Shown piece by piece: positions 51,273 to 60,783 of a DNA stretch of 64,000 nt. The notes beneath the pieces are model-generated. The model was given only the letters and a program-made list of their open reading frames with translations. It was not told where the DNA came from and did no database searches. The position numbers and the translations under genes are program-made. How positions within the stretch are numbered: position 1 is the first letter of the stretch; every line of letters begins with the position of its first letter. The stretch comes from Ensifer sp. IC4062 (lineage in GTDB: Bacteria > Pseudomonadota > Alphaproteobacteria > Rhizobiales > Rhizobiaceae): contig NZ_JADYVD010000030.1 of the NCBI RefSeq assembly GCF_020193575.1, positions 1 to 64,000 of the forward strand, given 5' to 3'.

Positions 51273-52340
51273 TCAGACTCGATTACCCTCCGCATCGAAG
51301 AAATGCAGGTAGTGTGCGGGAAAGCGGATCGGGACGGTGCCTGAGGCTGTAAGGAAGGACCGGTCGTTGGTAAAGGCCTTGAAGCTTGTCCGGCCCAGCG
51401 ACAAATGCAGGATGATGCCGAATCCGGTCGGCTCGACGAGATCCACGGTTGCGAGGAGACTGTCCGGCCCGTGACCCGCAAGGACGACGTGTTCGGGACG
51501 GATGCCGAGCGTCGCCGGCGCATTATTTGCGACTGATGGGGGCGCATCGAGCGGAACATTGACGCCTCCTTCTGTCTCGAAAGTCGACCTCCCGCCGGCA
51601 CGATAGGTGCCCTTGAAGAAATTCATGCCAGGCGAGCCGATGAAACCCGCGACGAAAAGGTTTGCGGGCCGGTCGTAAAGTTCGAGCGGGCTCCCCACCT
51701 GCTGGACCACGCCGCCATTCATGGCGACGATACGGTCGGCCAGCGTCATTGCTTCGATCTGGTCGTGCGTCACGTAGATCGAGGTGGCGCCGAGGTCCTT
51801 GTGCAGTTTCTTGATTTCGGCGCGCATCTGTTCGCGCAGGCGTGCATCGAGGTTTGAAAGCGGTTCGTCGAAAAGAAAGGCCTTTGGCTGGCGGACGATC
51901 GCCCGCCCCATGGCGACGCGCTGGCGCTGGCCGCCGGAGAGCGCGCGGGGGCGGCGTTCCAGAAGGGGCTCGAGGCCAAGCTTGGCGGCGGCACCGGAAA
52001 CGACGGTGGTGATCCTGTCCTTTGCCGTCTTGCGCAGCCTCAGGCTGTAGCTCATGTTCTTCTCGACCGACATGTGCGGATAAAGCGCGTAGGACTGGAA
52101 CACCATGGCGATGTCGCGGTCCTTCGGAGCGAGCTCGTTGACGCGCTTGCCGGCGATGCGAATCTCGCCGGCCGTCACGCTTTCGAGTCCCGCGATCATG
52201 CGCAGGAGGGTGGATTTGCCGCAGCCTGAGGGACCGACGAGCACGACGAACTCGCCATCCCTGATCTTGAGGTCGACGTCATGCAGCACCGGGTGGATGC
52301 CGTAGGATTTCTGGATGTTGGCGATATCGATGGAAGCCAT
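51273..52340 (-). CDS. Sugar-type ABC transporter, ATP-binding protein (UgpC/MsmX-like)
   Basis: A 355-residue MalK-class ATPase. Walker A is GPSGCGKST (near residue 37), the signature [19 protein letters not shown], Walker [13 protein letters not shown], switch histidine [15 protein letters not shown]; a C-terminal regulatory OB-type domain begins about residue 240 ([10 protein letters not shown]). It is the last gene of a six-gene operon whose upstream members are two MalF/G-type permeases and a family 1 binding protein. Confidence 0.88.
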   Translation of the reverse strand: MASIDIANIQKSYGIHPVLHDVDLKIRDGEFVVLVGPSGCGKSTLLRMIAGLESVTAGEIRIAGKRVNELAPKDRDIAMVFQSYALYPHMSVEKNMSYSLRLRKTAKDRITTVVSGAAAKLGLEPLLERRPRALSGGQRQRVAMGRAIVRQPKAFLFDEPLSNLDARLREQMRAEIKKLHKDLGATSIYVTHDQIEAMTLADRIVAMNGGVVQQVGSPLELYDRPANLFVAGFIGSPGMNFFKGTYRAGGRSTFETEGGVNVPLDAPPSVANNAPATLGIRPEHVVLAGHGPDSLLATVDLVEPTGFGIILHLSLGRTSFKAFTNDRSFLTASGTVPIRFPAHYLHFFDAEGNRV

Positions 52341-52353
52341 GGCTAGATTAACC

Positions 52354-53187
52354 TCAGCCTTTGACCGCGCCGGCCGTGAGGCCTTGGACGAGATAACGTT
52401 GAATGAACAGGAAGAAGAGGCAGGCCGGGATCAAAGCCAGCACGCCGGCCGCCATCATCTGCCCGAAATCGACCGAAAACTTCGACACGAAAGACAAGAG
52501 CCCGACCGGGAAGGTCGCCTGCTCGTTGCCGGAGATCAGCATCAGCGAGAAGAGCAGTTCGCTCCAGGCGGCGGTGAAAACGAAACCGAGCGTCGCGGCG
52601 ATACCAGGCAATGTCAATGGCAGGATGATTTGGCGGAAGGCGACGAACTGCGTTGCGCCGTCGATCATCGCCGCTTCCTCCAGATCCTTCGGAATGCCGT
52701 CGAAGAAGGACTGCATCAGAAAGGTGGCGAAGGGCACATTGAAAGCGGTGTAGACGATGACGAGACCGGTGAGACTGTTGGTGAGCCCCATCGGCGAGAG
52801 GATCTTGAAGATCGGCGCGACCAGCATCACCAGCGGGAACATCTGGGTGAGCAGCATCAAGGTCACCAGCCAATACTTGCCGCGAAACCTGAAACGCGAA
52901 AGCGCGTAGCCGGACAGCGAAGAAAGGATTGTCACGATCACCGCGGTCGAGCCCGAAACGATCAGGCTGTTGCGGAAGAAGACCGGAAAAGCGCTGTGCC
53001 TAAGCACGAAGTCGAAATGCTCGAAACTCGCCCGCGACGGCCAGAGCCGCACACCCTCTGTGTAGAGCAGATCGTTCGGCGTGACGGCAACCTTGAGCAG
53101 CCAGAACAGCGGGAAGAGCGCAAAGACGATGTAGGCAAGGATCGCCAGGCGGTGCGCAACGGTGAGGAGGGTTGATTTGGCGCGCAT
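52354..53187 (-). CDS. Sugar-type ABC transporter, permease (MalG-like)
   Basis: A 277-residue permease with six helices. The EAA loop is [21 protein letters not shown], quoted in part as [20 protein letters not shown] start it at 53187 (MRAKSTLL), since a much longer frame upstream runs through the neighbouring permease gene. It pairs with the gene at 53193-54128, from which it is 5 bases away. Confidence 0.86.
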   Translation of the reverse strand: MRAKSTLLTVAHRLAILAYIVFALFPLFWLLKVAVTPNDLLYTEGVRLWPSRASFEHFDFVLRHSAFPVFFRNSLIVSGSTAVIVTILSSLSGYALSRFRFRGKYWLVTLMLLTQMFPLVMLVAPIFKILSPMGLTNSLTGLVIVYTAFNVPFATFLMQSFFDGIPKDLEEAAMIDGATQFVAFRQIILPLTLPGIAATLGFVFTAAWSELLFSLMLISGNEQATFPVGLLSFVSKFSVDFGQMMAAGVLALIPACLFFLFIQRYLVQGLTAGAVKG

Positions 53188-53192
53188 CGGTC

Positions 53193-54128
53193 TCAATCCT
53201 TGCTCAGGAGCCACTGTCTCAGGATGACGATCAGCAGCGAATAAGCGAGGAGCAGCGCCAGAAGCACCAGCGCGATCGCCGAGGCATAGCCGAAATCGAG
53301 CCGCTTGAACGCCTGGGTGAAGATGTAGCTGGCGACGATCTGCGTCCGGTCGGCGGGGCCGCCATTGGTCATGACGATGATGAGGTCGGCAAAGTTCGAG
53401 ATCCAGACGGTGCGCAGGAGAATGGTGATCGCGATCGTCGGGGCGAGGAAGGGAAGGGTGATCGAGAGGAAGCGCTGGACCGGCCCAGCGCCGTCGATGC
53501 TGGCGGCCTCGTAAAGGTCGCGCGGGATCGCCTGCAGCGCGGCGAGCAGCGTGATCGCGAAGAAGGGGATGCCCCACCAGATATTGGCGACGATCGGTCC
53601 CCACATGGCGAGTTGCGGATCGGACAGGATATTGGCCGGCTGGCTCATGAGCCCGAATCCGTAGAGCCAATGCGGCAACGGACCAACGACAGGGTTGAAG
53701 AGCCAGGCCCAGTTGAGACCAGCGAGGAAACTCGGCACCGCCCAGGGCAGGAAGACGAGCGCCTGAGCGATCGCGCGGCCGCTAAAGGGTTTGTCGAGCA
53801 GAAGGGCGAGGATCAGACCGAAGGTGAACTGCAGCAGCACGGAAGCGCCGGTCCACCAGAGTGTGTTCCTGAGAGCGCGGAAAAACGCCTGATCCTCAGA
53901 CAGTGCCCTGAAGTGATCGAGACCGACAAAGGCACCGGAGAAGGGGTTGAGCAGTTGGATGTCCCGAAAGGCATAGGAGACGCCGAGGACCAACGGCACG
54001 AGCATGACAGCGACGATCAGGATCAGCGCCGGCGCGCTGTAGAGATAGGGCGCGGAGGCGTCGGCGATGCGCTTCATCAGCGGCGGACGAATTGCGTGCA
54101 GGCCGTCATGGCGCGCGGCATAGGCCAT
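53193..54128 (-). CDS. Sugar-type ABC transporter, permease (MalF-like)
   Basis: A 311-residue permease with six helices; the first begins near residue 30 (SAPALILIVAVMLVPLVLG). The EAA loop is YEAASIDGAGPVQRFLSITLP. AAGGGGAATAT lies before the start; an internal ATG at 54077 is an alternative. It follows the binding-protein gene after a strong hairpin. Confidence 0.85.
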   Translation of the reverse strand: MAYAARHDGLHAIRPPLMKRIADASAPYLYSAPALILIVAVMLVPLVLGVSYAFRDIQLLNPFSGAFVGLDHFRALSEDQAFFRALRNTLWWTGASVLLQFTFGLILALLLDKPFSGRAIAQALVFLPWAVPSFLAGLNWAWLFNPVVGPLPHWLYGFGLMSQPANILSDPQLAMWGPIVANIWWGIPFFAITLLAALQAIPRDLYEAASIDGAGPVQRFLSITLPFLAPTIAITILLRTVWISNFADLIIVMTNGGPADRTQIVASYIFTQAFKRLDFGYASAIALVLLALLLAYSLLIVILRQWLLSKD

Positions 54129-54189
54129 CAGTCAGATATTCCCCTTCATGGCCCGCCTATTCCGGCGCGCCTGTTTCTTGTCGTTTTTT

Positions 54190-54225
54190 GTTGCGCGGCG
54201 GCGGACGAGCCCACCGCCGCGCAAC
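54190..54225. repeat. Strong inverted repeat between binding-protein and permease genes
   Basis: GTTGCGCGGCGG and CCGCCGCGCAAC are perfect 12-base arms with a 12-base loop. On the minus strand the stem is followed by A residues, not T, so mRNA stabilisation is more likely than termination. Confidence 0.7.
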
Positions 54226-54231
54226 TGCATG

Positions 54232-55494
54232 TTACTTCTTGTTCGCCAGGTACTTCTGCTGCGCCTTTGTCAGGTAATCCGCCCACTGATTGGCGAGCTC
54301 TTCCGGCGTGATGTCGCCGAGGAGGGCCTCCTGGGTCGTCTTGATCGCCAGCGAATCCTTGAAGAAGGCGAATTCTTCCAGGTAGGTCGGCATGACAGTC
54401 AGCACGACGTCCTTGTCGGCGAGTTCATCGAACCAGCCCTTGAATTGCGGGCTCGCGTAGAAGGGGTCCTTCTCGGCGGACTTGTGGACCGGCAGTGCGC
54501 CGGTGCGCTTGTTCCACTCGATATTGCCTTCCGGACCTTCGAGCGTTTCGATGAGCTTCCAGGACAGGTCCTTGTTCTGGCTTGCGGAAAGCATAGACCA
54601 GCCGGCAAAGCCGATCGTGGTGAAGGCCTTGCCGCTCGGACCCTTCGGCATGGTGGTGACGCCGAAATCATCCGGCTTCATGCGCTGGGCGATCGCGATC
54701 AGCGCGTCCGGATCCTGGTCGAGGAAGGCGCAGGTGCCGCTGTAGAAGCCGGCGACGATTTCGTTGAAGCCCCAGTTGACGCTGTCCTTCGGCGCAAGGC
54801 CCTTCTTGTAGAGATCGATGACCCAGGTCAGGCCTTTCACCCAACCCTCGCTGTTCATCGTCGACGTGCCGTCTTCATTAAAGAACTTGTTGTCGCCGGC
54901 CATGGTCGCGCCGAACATCACCCAGCCGTTGAGGCCGCCTGGACCCCCGCGCAGGCAGTAGCCCGACTTGCCCGGCAGCTTGGAGACCGCCTCGGACGCC
55001 TTGACGAACTCGTCCATCGTCTTCGGCGGCTCGGCCACGCCCGCTTCGGAAAGCAGCTTCTTGTTGTAGAACATCGCCCGGAGATAGAAGCCGTACGGCA
55101 GCATGTAGGCGGTATCGTTGACGTCACGGCCGAGTTCGAGCGCGCGTTCCGTCAGGCCGGATGTGTGCTCCCACTTTGCAAGATAGGGCTCGAGGCTTTC
55201 GAGCATGCCGTTGTTGGCATAGAGCGAGAGCCAGGTGTCCGGCATTTCCATGACATCCGGCACCTCGCCGGCCGAGACCATGGTTGCAAATTTCTGGAAG
55301 GCTTCGCCCCAGGGCAGCGAGATGATCTCGACGGTGGTGCCGGGGTTTGCGGCCTCGAACTTGGCGACGATCGACTTCAGTGTCTCGGTGCGCTCGGGGC
55401 TGGTGATGACCTCGACGAGCTTCAGCTTGGTGTCGGCCAGCGCGCTGCCAGCCATCAGCGTGGCAAGCAGCGTGGCGGTAATCAGCTTCTTCAT
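54232..55494 (-). CDS. Sugar-type ABC transporter, binding protein (family 1)
   Basis: A 420-residue UgpB/MalE-type binding protein. A signal peptide ends near residue 20 (GSALADTK). PGTTVEIISLPWGEAFQKFA and EVPDVMEMPDTWL are typical of family 1 N-terminal lobes. I start it at 55494 (MKKLITATLL), after GGGGAACTG; a longer frame continues upstream to 55896 through the PLP enzyme gene. Ligand unknown; the neighbouring trans-sulfuration enzyme makes a sulfur-containing compound conceivable. Confidence 0.87.
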   Translation of the reverse strand: MKKLITATLLATLMAGSALADTKLKLVEVITSPERTETLKSIVAKFEAANPGTTVEIISLPWGEAFQKFATMVSAGEVPDVMEMPDTWLSLYANNGMLESLEPYLAKWEHTSGLTERALELGRDVNDTAYMLPYGFYLRAMFYNKKLLSEAGVAEPPKTMDEFVKASEAVSKLPGKSGYCLRGGPGGLNGWVMFGATMAGDNKFFNEDGTSTMNSEGWVKGLTWVIDLYKKGLAPKDSVNWGFNEIVAGFYSGTCAFLDQDPDALIAIAQRMKPDDFGVTTMPKGPSGKAFTTIGFAGWSMLSASQNKDLSWKLIETLEGPEGNIEWNKRTGALPVHKSAEKDPFYASPQFKGWFDELADKDVVLTVMPTYLEEFAFFKDSLAIKTTQEALLGDITPEELANQWADYLTKAQQKYLANKK

Positions 55495-55543
55495 TTTCAG
55501 TTCCCCTTTTCTTAGGTGTTCGGGTGCTGCTGTGTCGTCAGCC

Positions 55544-56710
55544 TTAGGAAGCGACGGCGATCGCCGCTTCGAGATCGCTCCAGAGGGCCTCCGTTCCCTC
55601 CAGGCCGACATGGAGCCGTACCGACCGCGGAGAAATGCCGAAGGCGGCCGCGGAATTGGGCTGGGCTTTCTGCGCCAGAACGACTTCGCCCGGCACGATG
55701 AGGCTTTCGTGGCCGCCCCAGGAAACACCGAGCTTGAACAATTCGAGGTGATCGGCGAAGCGGCGCACATCGACGCCCTCGCGGAAGATGAACGAGAACA
55801 GGCCGGACGTGCCGGAAAGGCCCGGCGGCAAATGATTGGCGAGCCCGGGATGACAAACGGCTTCGACCAGCGGATGGCTTTGCAGGCGCTGTGCAACCGT
55901 GAGTGCCGAGCGTTCGTGCGCTTTCATCCGGATCGGCAGCGTGCGCAGCCCGCGAATCAGGAGCCAGGCGTCGAATGGCGAAAGCTTGCCGCCAAGATAG
56001 GGATAGGCTTCGGAGCGGATGCGGCCGATCAGATCCTTCGATCCGGCGACGACGCCGGCGACGACATCGCTGTGGCCGCCGAGATATTTTGAAGCCGAGT
56101 GAATTACGAGATCGACGCCGAGCGCGACCGGCTGCTGGAACACCGGACTCGCCCAGCTGTTGTCGATCACAGTGACGATACCCTCGGCCTTGGCAAGTGC
56201 GGCCAGGGCGGCAACGTCGTGAGTGTCCATGACCCAGCTCGTTGGGCTTTCCATGTAGAATAGCTTGGCGCCGGGCAGGGCCTTCGCCACCGCTTCCTCG
56301 TCGCGCCCGTCGACATAGGTAACGTCGATGCGCATGCGCTTCAAATGCGTGCCGAACAGCCGGAAGGCGTCGGGATAAACATGCTTGACCGCCACGATGC
56401 GGTCGCCCGGTTCCACGAAGGAAAGAACGGTCGAGGAGATCGCCGACATGCCGCTCGCGAATCCGAGCGCATCGTCGGCGCCTTCCAGTTTCGCCAGCAT
56501 CTCCTCGAACATTCTGACGGTTGGGTTGAGACCGCGGGTGTAGATCGGCCGCACGCGCTCGCCCCGGTAAGAGGCGACCATGTCGTCATAGTCGTTGAAG
56601 GTGAAAAGCGACGTCTGGACGATCGGTGGCACGACCGCATCAAAGGCATTGCCTTCGTCATGCGCGACGATGAGGGAGGCTGCATCGAACGGATCGAAGC
56701 CGTTGTTCAT
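55544..56710 (-). CDS. Trans-sulfuration-family PLP enzyme (cystathionine gamma-lyase/synthase-like)
   Basis: A 388-residue Cys/Met metabolism PLP enzyme. The PLP lysine is in IHSASKYLGGHSDVVAG, the phosphate-binding arginine region is YTRGLNPTVRMFEEMLAKLE in part (TRGLNPTVRMFEEML), and FASGMSAISSTVL is also conserved. Such enzymes cleave or exchange C-S bonds at the gamma or beta carbon (cystathionine, methionine, homocysteine). Its gene overlaps the GntR regulator by four bases and precedes an ABC importer, pointing to catabolism of an imported substrate. Confidence 0.83.
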   Translation of the reverse strand: MNNGFDPFDAASLIVAHDEGNAFDAVVPPIVQTSLFTFNDYDDMVASYRGERVRPIYTRGLNPTVRMFEEMLAKLEGADDALGFASGMSAISSTVLSFVEPGDRIVAVKHVYPDAFRLFGTHLKRMRIDVTYVDGRDEEAVAKALPGAKLFYMESPTSWVMDTHDVAALAALAKAEGIVTVIDNSWASPVFQQPVALGVDLVIHSASKYLGGHSDVVAGVVAGSKDLIGRIRSEAYPYLGGKLSPFDAWLLIRGLRTLPIRMKAHERSALTVAQRLQSHPLVEAVCHPGLANHLPPGLSGTSGLFSFIFREGVDVRRFADHLELFKLGVSWGGHESLIVPGEVVLAQKAQPNSAAAFGISPRSVRLHVGLEGTEALWSDLEAAIAVAS

Positions 56711-57423
56711 TTGGACATTTCCTTGATGTCTTCCTCGACGATGGCGAGGATTTTCAGTGTCTCTTCGCGCGCGGCGTTGGTGTCCTGCGCTGCGATGGCG
56801 TTGAAAAGCGTGCGATGGAACGGAAACGAGCGCCGCGCGAAATCGGGCCGGTCGAAGGGCTTTTCCCAGAAACGCTCGAAGGCCTCGCGCATCTGCTCGA
56901 GAAGCTGGCGAAAGAGCGGGTTGTGCGTGGCGTCGTAGATCGCGAGATGAAAGGCCAGGTCTTCCGGACCGGACGTGCCTTTGGCGAGATGCACGCGTTC
57001 CATCTCGTCAAGCTTTGTCTCGATGTTGATGAGATCCGCGTCTGTGCGGCGGCGCGCGGCCACCATTCCCGCCTCGACCTCGATGCCTCGCCGCACTTCG
57101 AGCGTCTGAAGAAGTGCATCGCGCAGGTGCTCTGTGTCGAGCGCCAGCGGCATGTGGATCGTCGCGCCGGAAATGGAACGAAGCAGATAGGTGCCGCTGC
57201 CTTTGCGCGCCTCCATGACGCCGAGCGCCTGGAAATGGCTAAGGACCTCGCGAACCGTGGAGCGCCCGACGGCGAGCGCCGCCATTAATTCGCGCTCGGC
57301 CGGCAGCCGATCGCCCGGCTTCAGCCCTGAATGCTGGATGTAGTCGGCAAGAGCGGCAATGACCTGTTGCACCCGGTCGATCGGGGGCAGGGGCACGAGC
57401 GTCGCCTTGTCTTGCTGAGGCAT
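56707..57423 (-). CDS. GntR-family (FadR/FCD) regulator
   Basis: A 238-residue regulator. The winged helix has GLKPGDRLPAERELMAALAVG then RSTVREVLSHFQALGVMEARKG (motifs quoted in part: LPAERELMAALAVGRSTVRE), and the C-terminal FCD domain has FHLAIYDATHNPLFRQLLEQM. Conserved Asp/His residues of the FCD metal site (LAFHLAIYDATHN) are present. Start chosen at 57423 with GGGAGAACCGG upstream; the frame reaches 57492. It leads, and probably regulates, the PLP-enzyme/ABC operon. Confidence 0.87.
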   Translation of the reverse strand: MPQQDKATLVPLPPIDRVQQVIAALADYIQHSGLKPGDRLPAERELMAALAVGRSTVREVLSHFQALGVMEARKGSGTYLLRSISGATIHMPLALDTEHLRDALLQTLEVRRGIEVEAGMVAARRRTDADLINIETKLDEMERVHLAKGTSGPEDLAFHLAIYDATHNPLFRQLLEQMREAFERFWEKPFDRPDFARRSFPFHRTLFNAIAAQDTNAAREETLKILAIVEEDIKEMSK

Positions 57424-57639
57424 CCGGTTCTCCCACGACGCCGAATTGGTCTGACATCTGAGCAATATGACGGCGATGGTGTTGCCGGTCAAGCGGCAAC
57501 TCGGCTCTTTGGTTTGTGATGCGGGGGCGGCCGGCGCGGCGGCTTGTGAGCGAGCACGACAGGATTGGTCATCCCGCGTAGGACGCCGCTCTTGACCCGT
57601 TCGAGGATTGGGCGCGATATCGGAGCGAGGAGTTCTGAG

Positions 57640-57900
57640 ATGAGATATCGTGTGTATACCGGCCTGGTCCTTGCCGCGGCCGTGACCGTATCCTGCCTCT
57701 CAGCGGGCGATGCGAACGCCCAGATGCGAACGGGGAAAGGCGAGTATTACAGCGGCATCCAACGCAAGCCTTGGCCGAGCTATCTGTTTTTCTGGATCAC
57801 CGGCCAGGATAACCCGGCCACTTATAGCGCACCGGCAAGGAGGAACGCCGGCGCCGGAAAGCAGCCGCCGAAGAGCGGCAGGAGCTATCCGGCCCAATAG
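57640..57900 (+). CDS. Small exported protein of unknown function
   Basis: An 86-residue protein: a signal peptide (residues 1-27, GLVLAAAVTVSCLSAGDANA) followed by a short basic mature part with GEYYSGIQRKPWPSYLFFWI. The start follows GCGAGGAGTTCTGAG. The cysteine in SCLS lies inside the hydrophobic segment, so a lipoprotein is possible but the lipobox is poor. No family recognised. Confidence 0.6.
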   Translation: MRYRVYTGLVLAAAVTVSCLSAGDANAQMRTGKGEYYSGIQRKPWPSYLFFWITGQDNPATYSAPARRNAGAGKQPPKSGRSYPAQ

Positions 57901-57920
57901 CATTCAAAGTGCTGTAGGCG
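57901..57920 (+). repeat. RIME-like repeat remnant
   Basis: CATTCAAAGTGCTGTAG matches the central part of the repeat family, directly after the small gene's stop. Confidence 0.4.
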
Positions 57921-57979
57921 GAGCACGCCGGCGCGACGTTCCGGCGTCCTCTTCATAGGACAGCAAAAGGCGCTCTCCG

Positions 57980-59083
57980 TCAGCCCTTGGCGACATGGAC
58001 CTCGCGCGGCAACGAGGAGAGGACTTCCGGCCCATCGGCGCGGAGGATCACGATATCCTCGAGCCTGATGCCAAAACGGCCAGGAAGGTAAATGCCGGGC
58101 TCGATCGAAAACACCATTCCCTCCTCAAGAATCGTTTCCGAGGTCGCGGTGATGTAGGGCGGCTCGTGACCGTCGATGCCCATGCCGTGACCGGTGCGAT
58201 GGACGAAATACTCGCCGTAGCCGGCATCCGCGATCACCTTGCGCGCGGCCGCGTCGACTTCCTTCGCCAGCACGCCGGGGCGGGCGGCCTTCATCGCCGC
58301 TTGCACCGCCTTTTCCACGATGGTGTGGATCTGGCCATAGCCATCCGGCGCGCGGCCGACGACCGCCATCCGGGTAATGTCGCTCGGGAAGCCCTGTTTG
58401 CGTCCGCCAATGTCGATCACCACGGCGTCGCCTTCTTCGATGACGCGGTCGCTGGCGGAATGGTGTGGAAAGGCGCCGTTGCCGCCGGAACCGACGATCC
58501 AGAACGCCGGCGCTGCGCCTTCCGAGGAAAAGTGCGCGCGGATCTCGGCCGCGAGTTCCTTCTCGGTCATGCCGGGACGGATCTTCGAAAAGGCGGCCTG
58601 CATCGCCCGGTCGGCGATCGCGGCGTTCATCTTCAAGAGTTCGTATTCGCTGCGGTCCTTACGCATGCGCAGTGCGCCTATCGTGGCAGGAGTAAAATCC
58701 CGTGCGGTGTCGTCCGGCAGATTGTCGAGAAGCAGCAGCGCGAAATCCGCACGCATCGTCTCGTCGAGAACGACCCGGCCGGGCTCTGCGGCTCCGAGCG
58801 CGGCAAGCGCAGCCTTGAGCGCCGGAACGGGACCTTCCGCATCCGACCAACTGTAGAAGTCGATGTCGGTATGCTCGCGCGTGCCTTCAGCATTGAGCGC
58901 CGGCATCAGGAAGGCTTCCCGTTCCGGCGCGATCAGAAGCAGACAGGGGCGCTCGTCCGGATGCGGATGGAAGCCCAGAACCCAGTCCATGTGCGATCCC
59001 GGCCCGATAGCGATCAGACCGGTGCCGGTTTCCTTCATTAGTGCGCGCAGCGCGGCAAGCCGCATCTTTGTCTGTTCGTTCAT
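57980..59083 (-). CDS. M24-family peptidase (Xaa-Pro aminopeptidase-like)
   Basis: A 367-residue pita-bread metallopeptidase. The five metal ligands are visible: Asp in VVIDIGGRKQG, Asp in PSDITRMAV, His in RTGHGMGIDGHEPP, Glu in SIEPGIYLPG and Glu in IRLEDIV. The N-terminal creatinase-like domain spans about 1-130. It would remove N-terminal residues before proline or cleave a related amide. It lies 38 bases downstream of the cupin regulator on the same strand and next to polyamine genes; several such clusters pair an M24 peptidase with putrescine enzymes. Confidence 0.87.
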   Translation of the reverse strand: MNEQTKMRLAALRALMKETGTGLIAIGPGSHMDWVLGFHPHPDERPCLLLIAPEREAFLMPALNAEGTREHTDIDFYSWSDAEGPVPALKAALAALGAAEPGRVVLDETMRADFALLLLDNLPDDTARDFTPATIGALRMRKDRSEYELLKMNAAIADRAMQAAFSKIRPGMTEKELAAEIRAHFSSEGAAPAFWIVGSGGNGAFPHHSASDRVIEEGDAVVIDIGGRKQGFPSDITRMAVVGRAPDGYGQIHTIVEKAVQAAMKAARPGVLAKEVDAAARKVIADAGYGEYFVHRTGHGMGIDGHEPPYITATSETILEEGMVFSIEPGIYLPGRFGIRLEDIVILRADGPEVLSSLPREVHVAKG

Positions 59084-59121
59084 GTGGTTTCGTCCTGTGT
59101 TGATGGTGGGTGAAATGCTGC

Positions 59122-59832
59122 TTAGGCGGACGTCAGAGGTGCTGTTCCCGCATCAGCGCGACTTGCTTTTTTTGCTGCGACACGGCGGCTTGCGGCGCGC
59201 GTCACTGCCAGGCTGCTGTCCGGGTCGCCGGAAGGCTCGCCATCACCGAAAACGTCCATTGTGCAGGTATGCAGGATGGTTGTCGGCTTGCTTGTGTGGT
59301 TCCAAGTGGCATGGATGCGTGTGGAGGGGAAATGGGCCGAGTCGCCGGGCTCCAGGACGATGGGCTCGCCGTCGATCTCCAGCGTCAGCGAGCCCTCGAG
59401 GATGAAGTAAATCTCCTCACCTTCGTGCGACATCGCTTCGCTTCGGCGCCCGGGTGGCTCATGAATGATCGTGCTTCGAAGGACATTGCCGGGGAAGGCG
59501 GCGGAAAGGCGTTCATAGGAGACGTTGCCGTCGCCGTCGCCGAGTGCATAGATCGGGCGGTGGGCGTGGCGGGTGACCGGCGAGGCAACCTTCGGCGGCG
59601 TGAAGACGGTGCCGACTTCGACTTTCAACGTGCGGCAGACGGCAATCAGCGATGTTAGCGAAGGCACAGTAATTCCGCGCTCTATCTGGGAAATGAAACC
59701 GACGGAAAAGCCCGAGCGGTCGGCGACGTTCTGGAGCGTCAGCTTCAGTTCCTTCCGACGCCGGCGCAACCGCTCGCCGAGCGGCGGATCGCCCACGCCA
59801 ACGCGCGCTTCTGCAACGTCCTCCGTCTTCAC
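59122..59832 (-). CDS. XRE-cupin regulator (PuuR-like)
   Basis: A 236-residue regulator with an N-terminal Cro/XRE helix-turn-helix (GERLRRRRKELKLTLQNVAD, SGFSVGFISQIERG) and a C-terminal cupin (HEGEEIYFILEGSLTLEIDG, LEPGDSAHFPSTRIHATWN). This architecture is that of PuuR, the putrescine-responsive repressor. I choose the GTG at 59832: it has an ideal GGGAGG site 6 bases upstream, whereas the in-frame ATG at 59892 has none and its extension covers an operator-like repeat. Targets may be the nearby puuAB-like operon and itself. Confidence 0.8.
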   Translation of the reverse strand: MKTEDVAEARVGVGDPPLGERLRRRRKELKLTLQNVADRSGFSVGFISQIERGITVPSLTSLIAVCRTLKVEVGTVFTPPKVASPVTRHAHRPIYALGDGDGNVSYERLSAAFPGNVLRSTIIHEPPGRRSEAMSHEGEEIYFILEGSLTLEIDGEPIVLEPGDSAHFPSTRIHATWNHTSKPTTILHTCTMDVFGDGEPSGDPDSSLAVTRAASRRVAAKKASRADAGTAPLTSA

Positions 59833-59846
59833 AGACCGCCTCCCGC

Positions 59847-59916
59847 TTTTTAGTATTTCTTCAAAGCTGGAGCAGGTGCGAACGGCTGTCAACGACTTTT
59901 TTTAGCCATACTAAAA
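59847..59916. promoter_or_regulatory. Candidate cupin-regulator operator (distant inverted repeat)
   Basis: TTTTTAGTAT (59847-59856) and ATACTAAAAT (59907-59916) share a 9-base inverted match upstream of the regulator gene. Two such arms 50 bases apart could bind a repressor dimer pair. Confidence 0.4.
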
Positions 59917-59971
59917 TCGATCCGCGTGAGTTTGAGCTTACTGCCCCTTTGTCGGTTAGCGGAGACTTGTT

Positions 59972-60664
59972 TCAGCCGGCGAGGCTGAGCAGCTTGGCGA
60001 TCGCCTGCTGGTCAAAGCCGCCGATGCCCTCTCGGATATCGGCTCCGATTGCTTCGGCAACGGCGTCCTTGTCGCGTCGTCTCAGCGCCTCGATCGCCTC
60101 GCGATGGCGATCGACGACATAGAGTTCGGCGACATGTTCCATGGCGATGCCGAGAATAGGTCCGAGCTGCAGCCAGACGCTTTCGATCAGCGGCATGGCG
60201 ATCTGGTCGGGATTGGCCGTGTAGATCTGCCGATGGAATTCCTGGTTAGCGATCAGCGCCGCCGCTTTCTCGCCAGCGAGGATCGCGGCCTCGATGGCTT
60301 CGTCGGTTGCGACGATGCGGTCGATCTGCCGGTCCGAAAGATGGGCGACCGCCCTGCGCGCGGCATGGCTTTCGAGCACGATCCGTAGCGAGATCAGTTC
60401 CTCGAAGCGCGCCGGCGTGATGCGCGGCACGACGATGCGCCGGTTTTCGAGGAAGTGCAGGGCGCCGATCGAGGTCAATTGGCGCAGCGCTTCGCGCACC
60501 GGGGTCGGGCTGCTTTCCAGCGCCTCGGCCAGGCCGCGGATCGTCACCGAGGTTCCGGGTCGAAAGGCGCCAACCATGATCGCCTGGCGGAGCCGCGCAA
60601 AGGCGTAGTCGTGCGTGGTGATGCCTTCCGGCCGAGGAAATGGCGGCAAAACAAGGGCTTTCAA
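59972..60664 (-). CDS. GntR-family (FCD) regulator
   Basis: A 230-residue regulator: winged helix with FARLRQAIMVGAFRPGTSVT and LAEALESSPTPVREALRQL, followed by an FCD domain with LIANQEFHRQIYTANPDQIAM in part (EFHRQIYTANPDQIAMPLIE). It is divergent from the glutamine-synthetase-like gene, with a TGTGATCACA palindrome in between, and is its likely controller. Two regulators (this and the cupin protein) thus flank the polyamine operon. Confidence 0.86.
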   Translation of the reverse strand: MKALVLPPFPRPEGITTHDYAFARLRQAIMVGAFRPGTSVTIRGLAEALESSPTPVREALRQLTSIGALHFLENRRIVVPRITPARFEELISLRIVLESHAARRAVAHLSDRQIDRIVATDEAIEAAILAGEKAAALIANQEFHRQIYTANPDQIAMPLIESVWLQLGPILGIAMEHVAELYVVDRHREAIEALRRRDKDAVAEAIGADIREGIGGFDQQAIAKLLSLAG

Positions 60665-60757
60665 GATTGTGATTTCCTCCTGCCGCGTCGGTTCGCGCGG
60701 CTGATAGCACCGGCCAAGCTTGACTTCAAATCGCGAATTATGTCAACTTTCTGAAAA

Positions 60758-60767
60758 TGTGATCACA
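60758..60767. promoter_or_regulatory. Candidate operator upstream of puuA
   Basis: The perfect palindrome TGTGATCACA ends 16 bases before the puuA start, overlapping where RNA polymerase or the ribosome would sit. It fits the GT-N-AC pattern of FCD-type GntR regulators. Confidence 0.5.
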
Positions 60768-60783
60768 AAACAAGTATTGCGAT

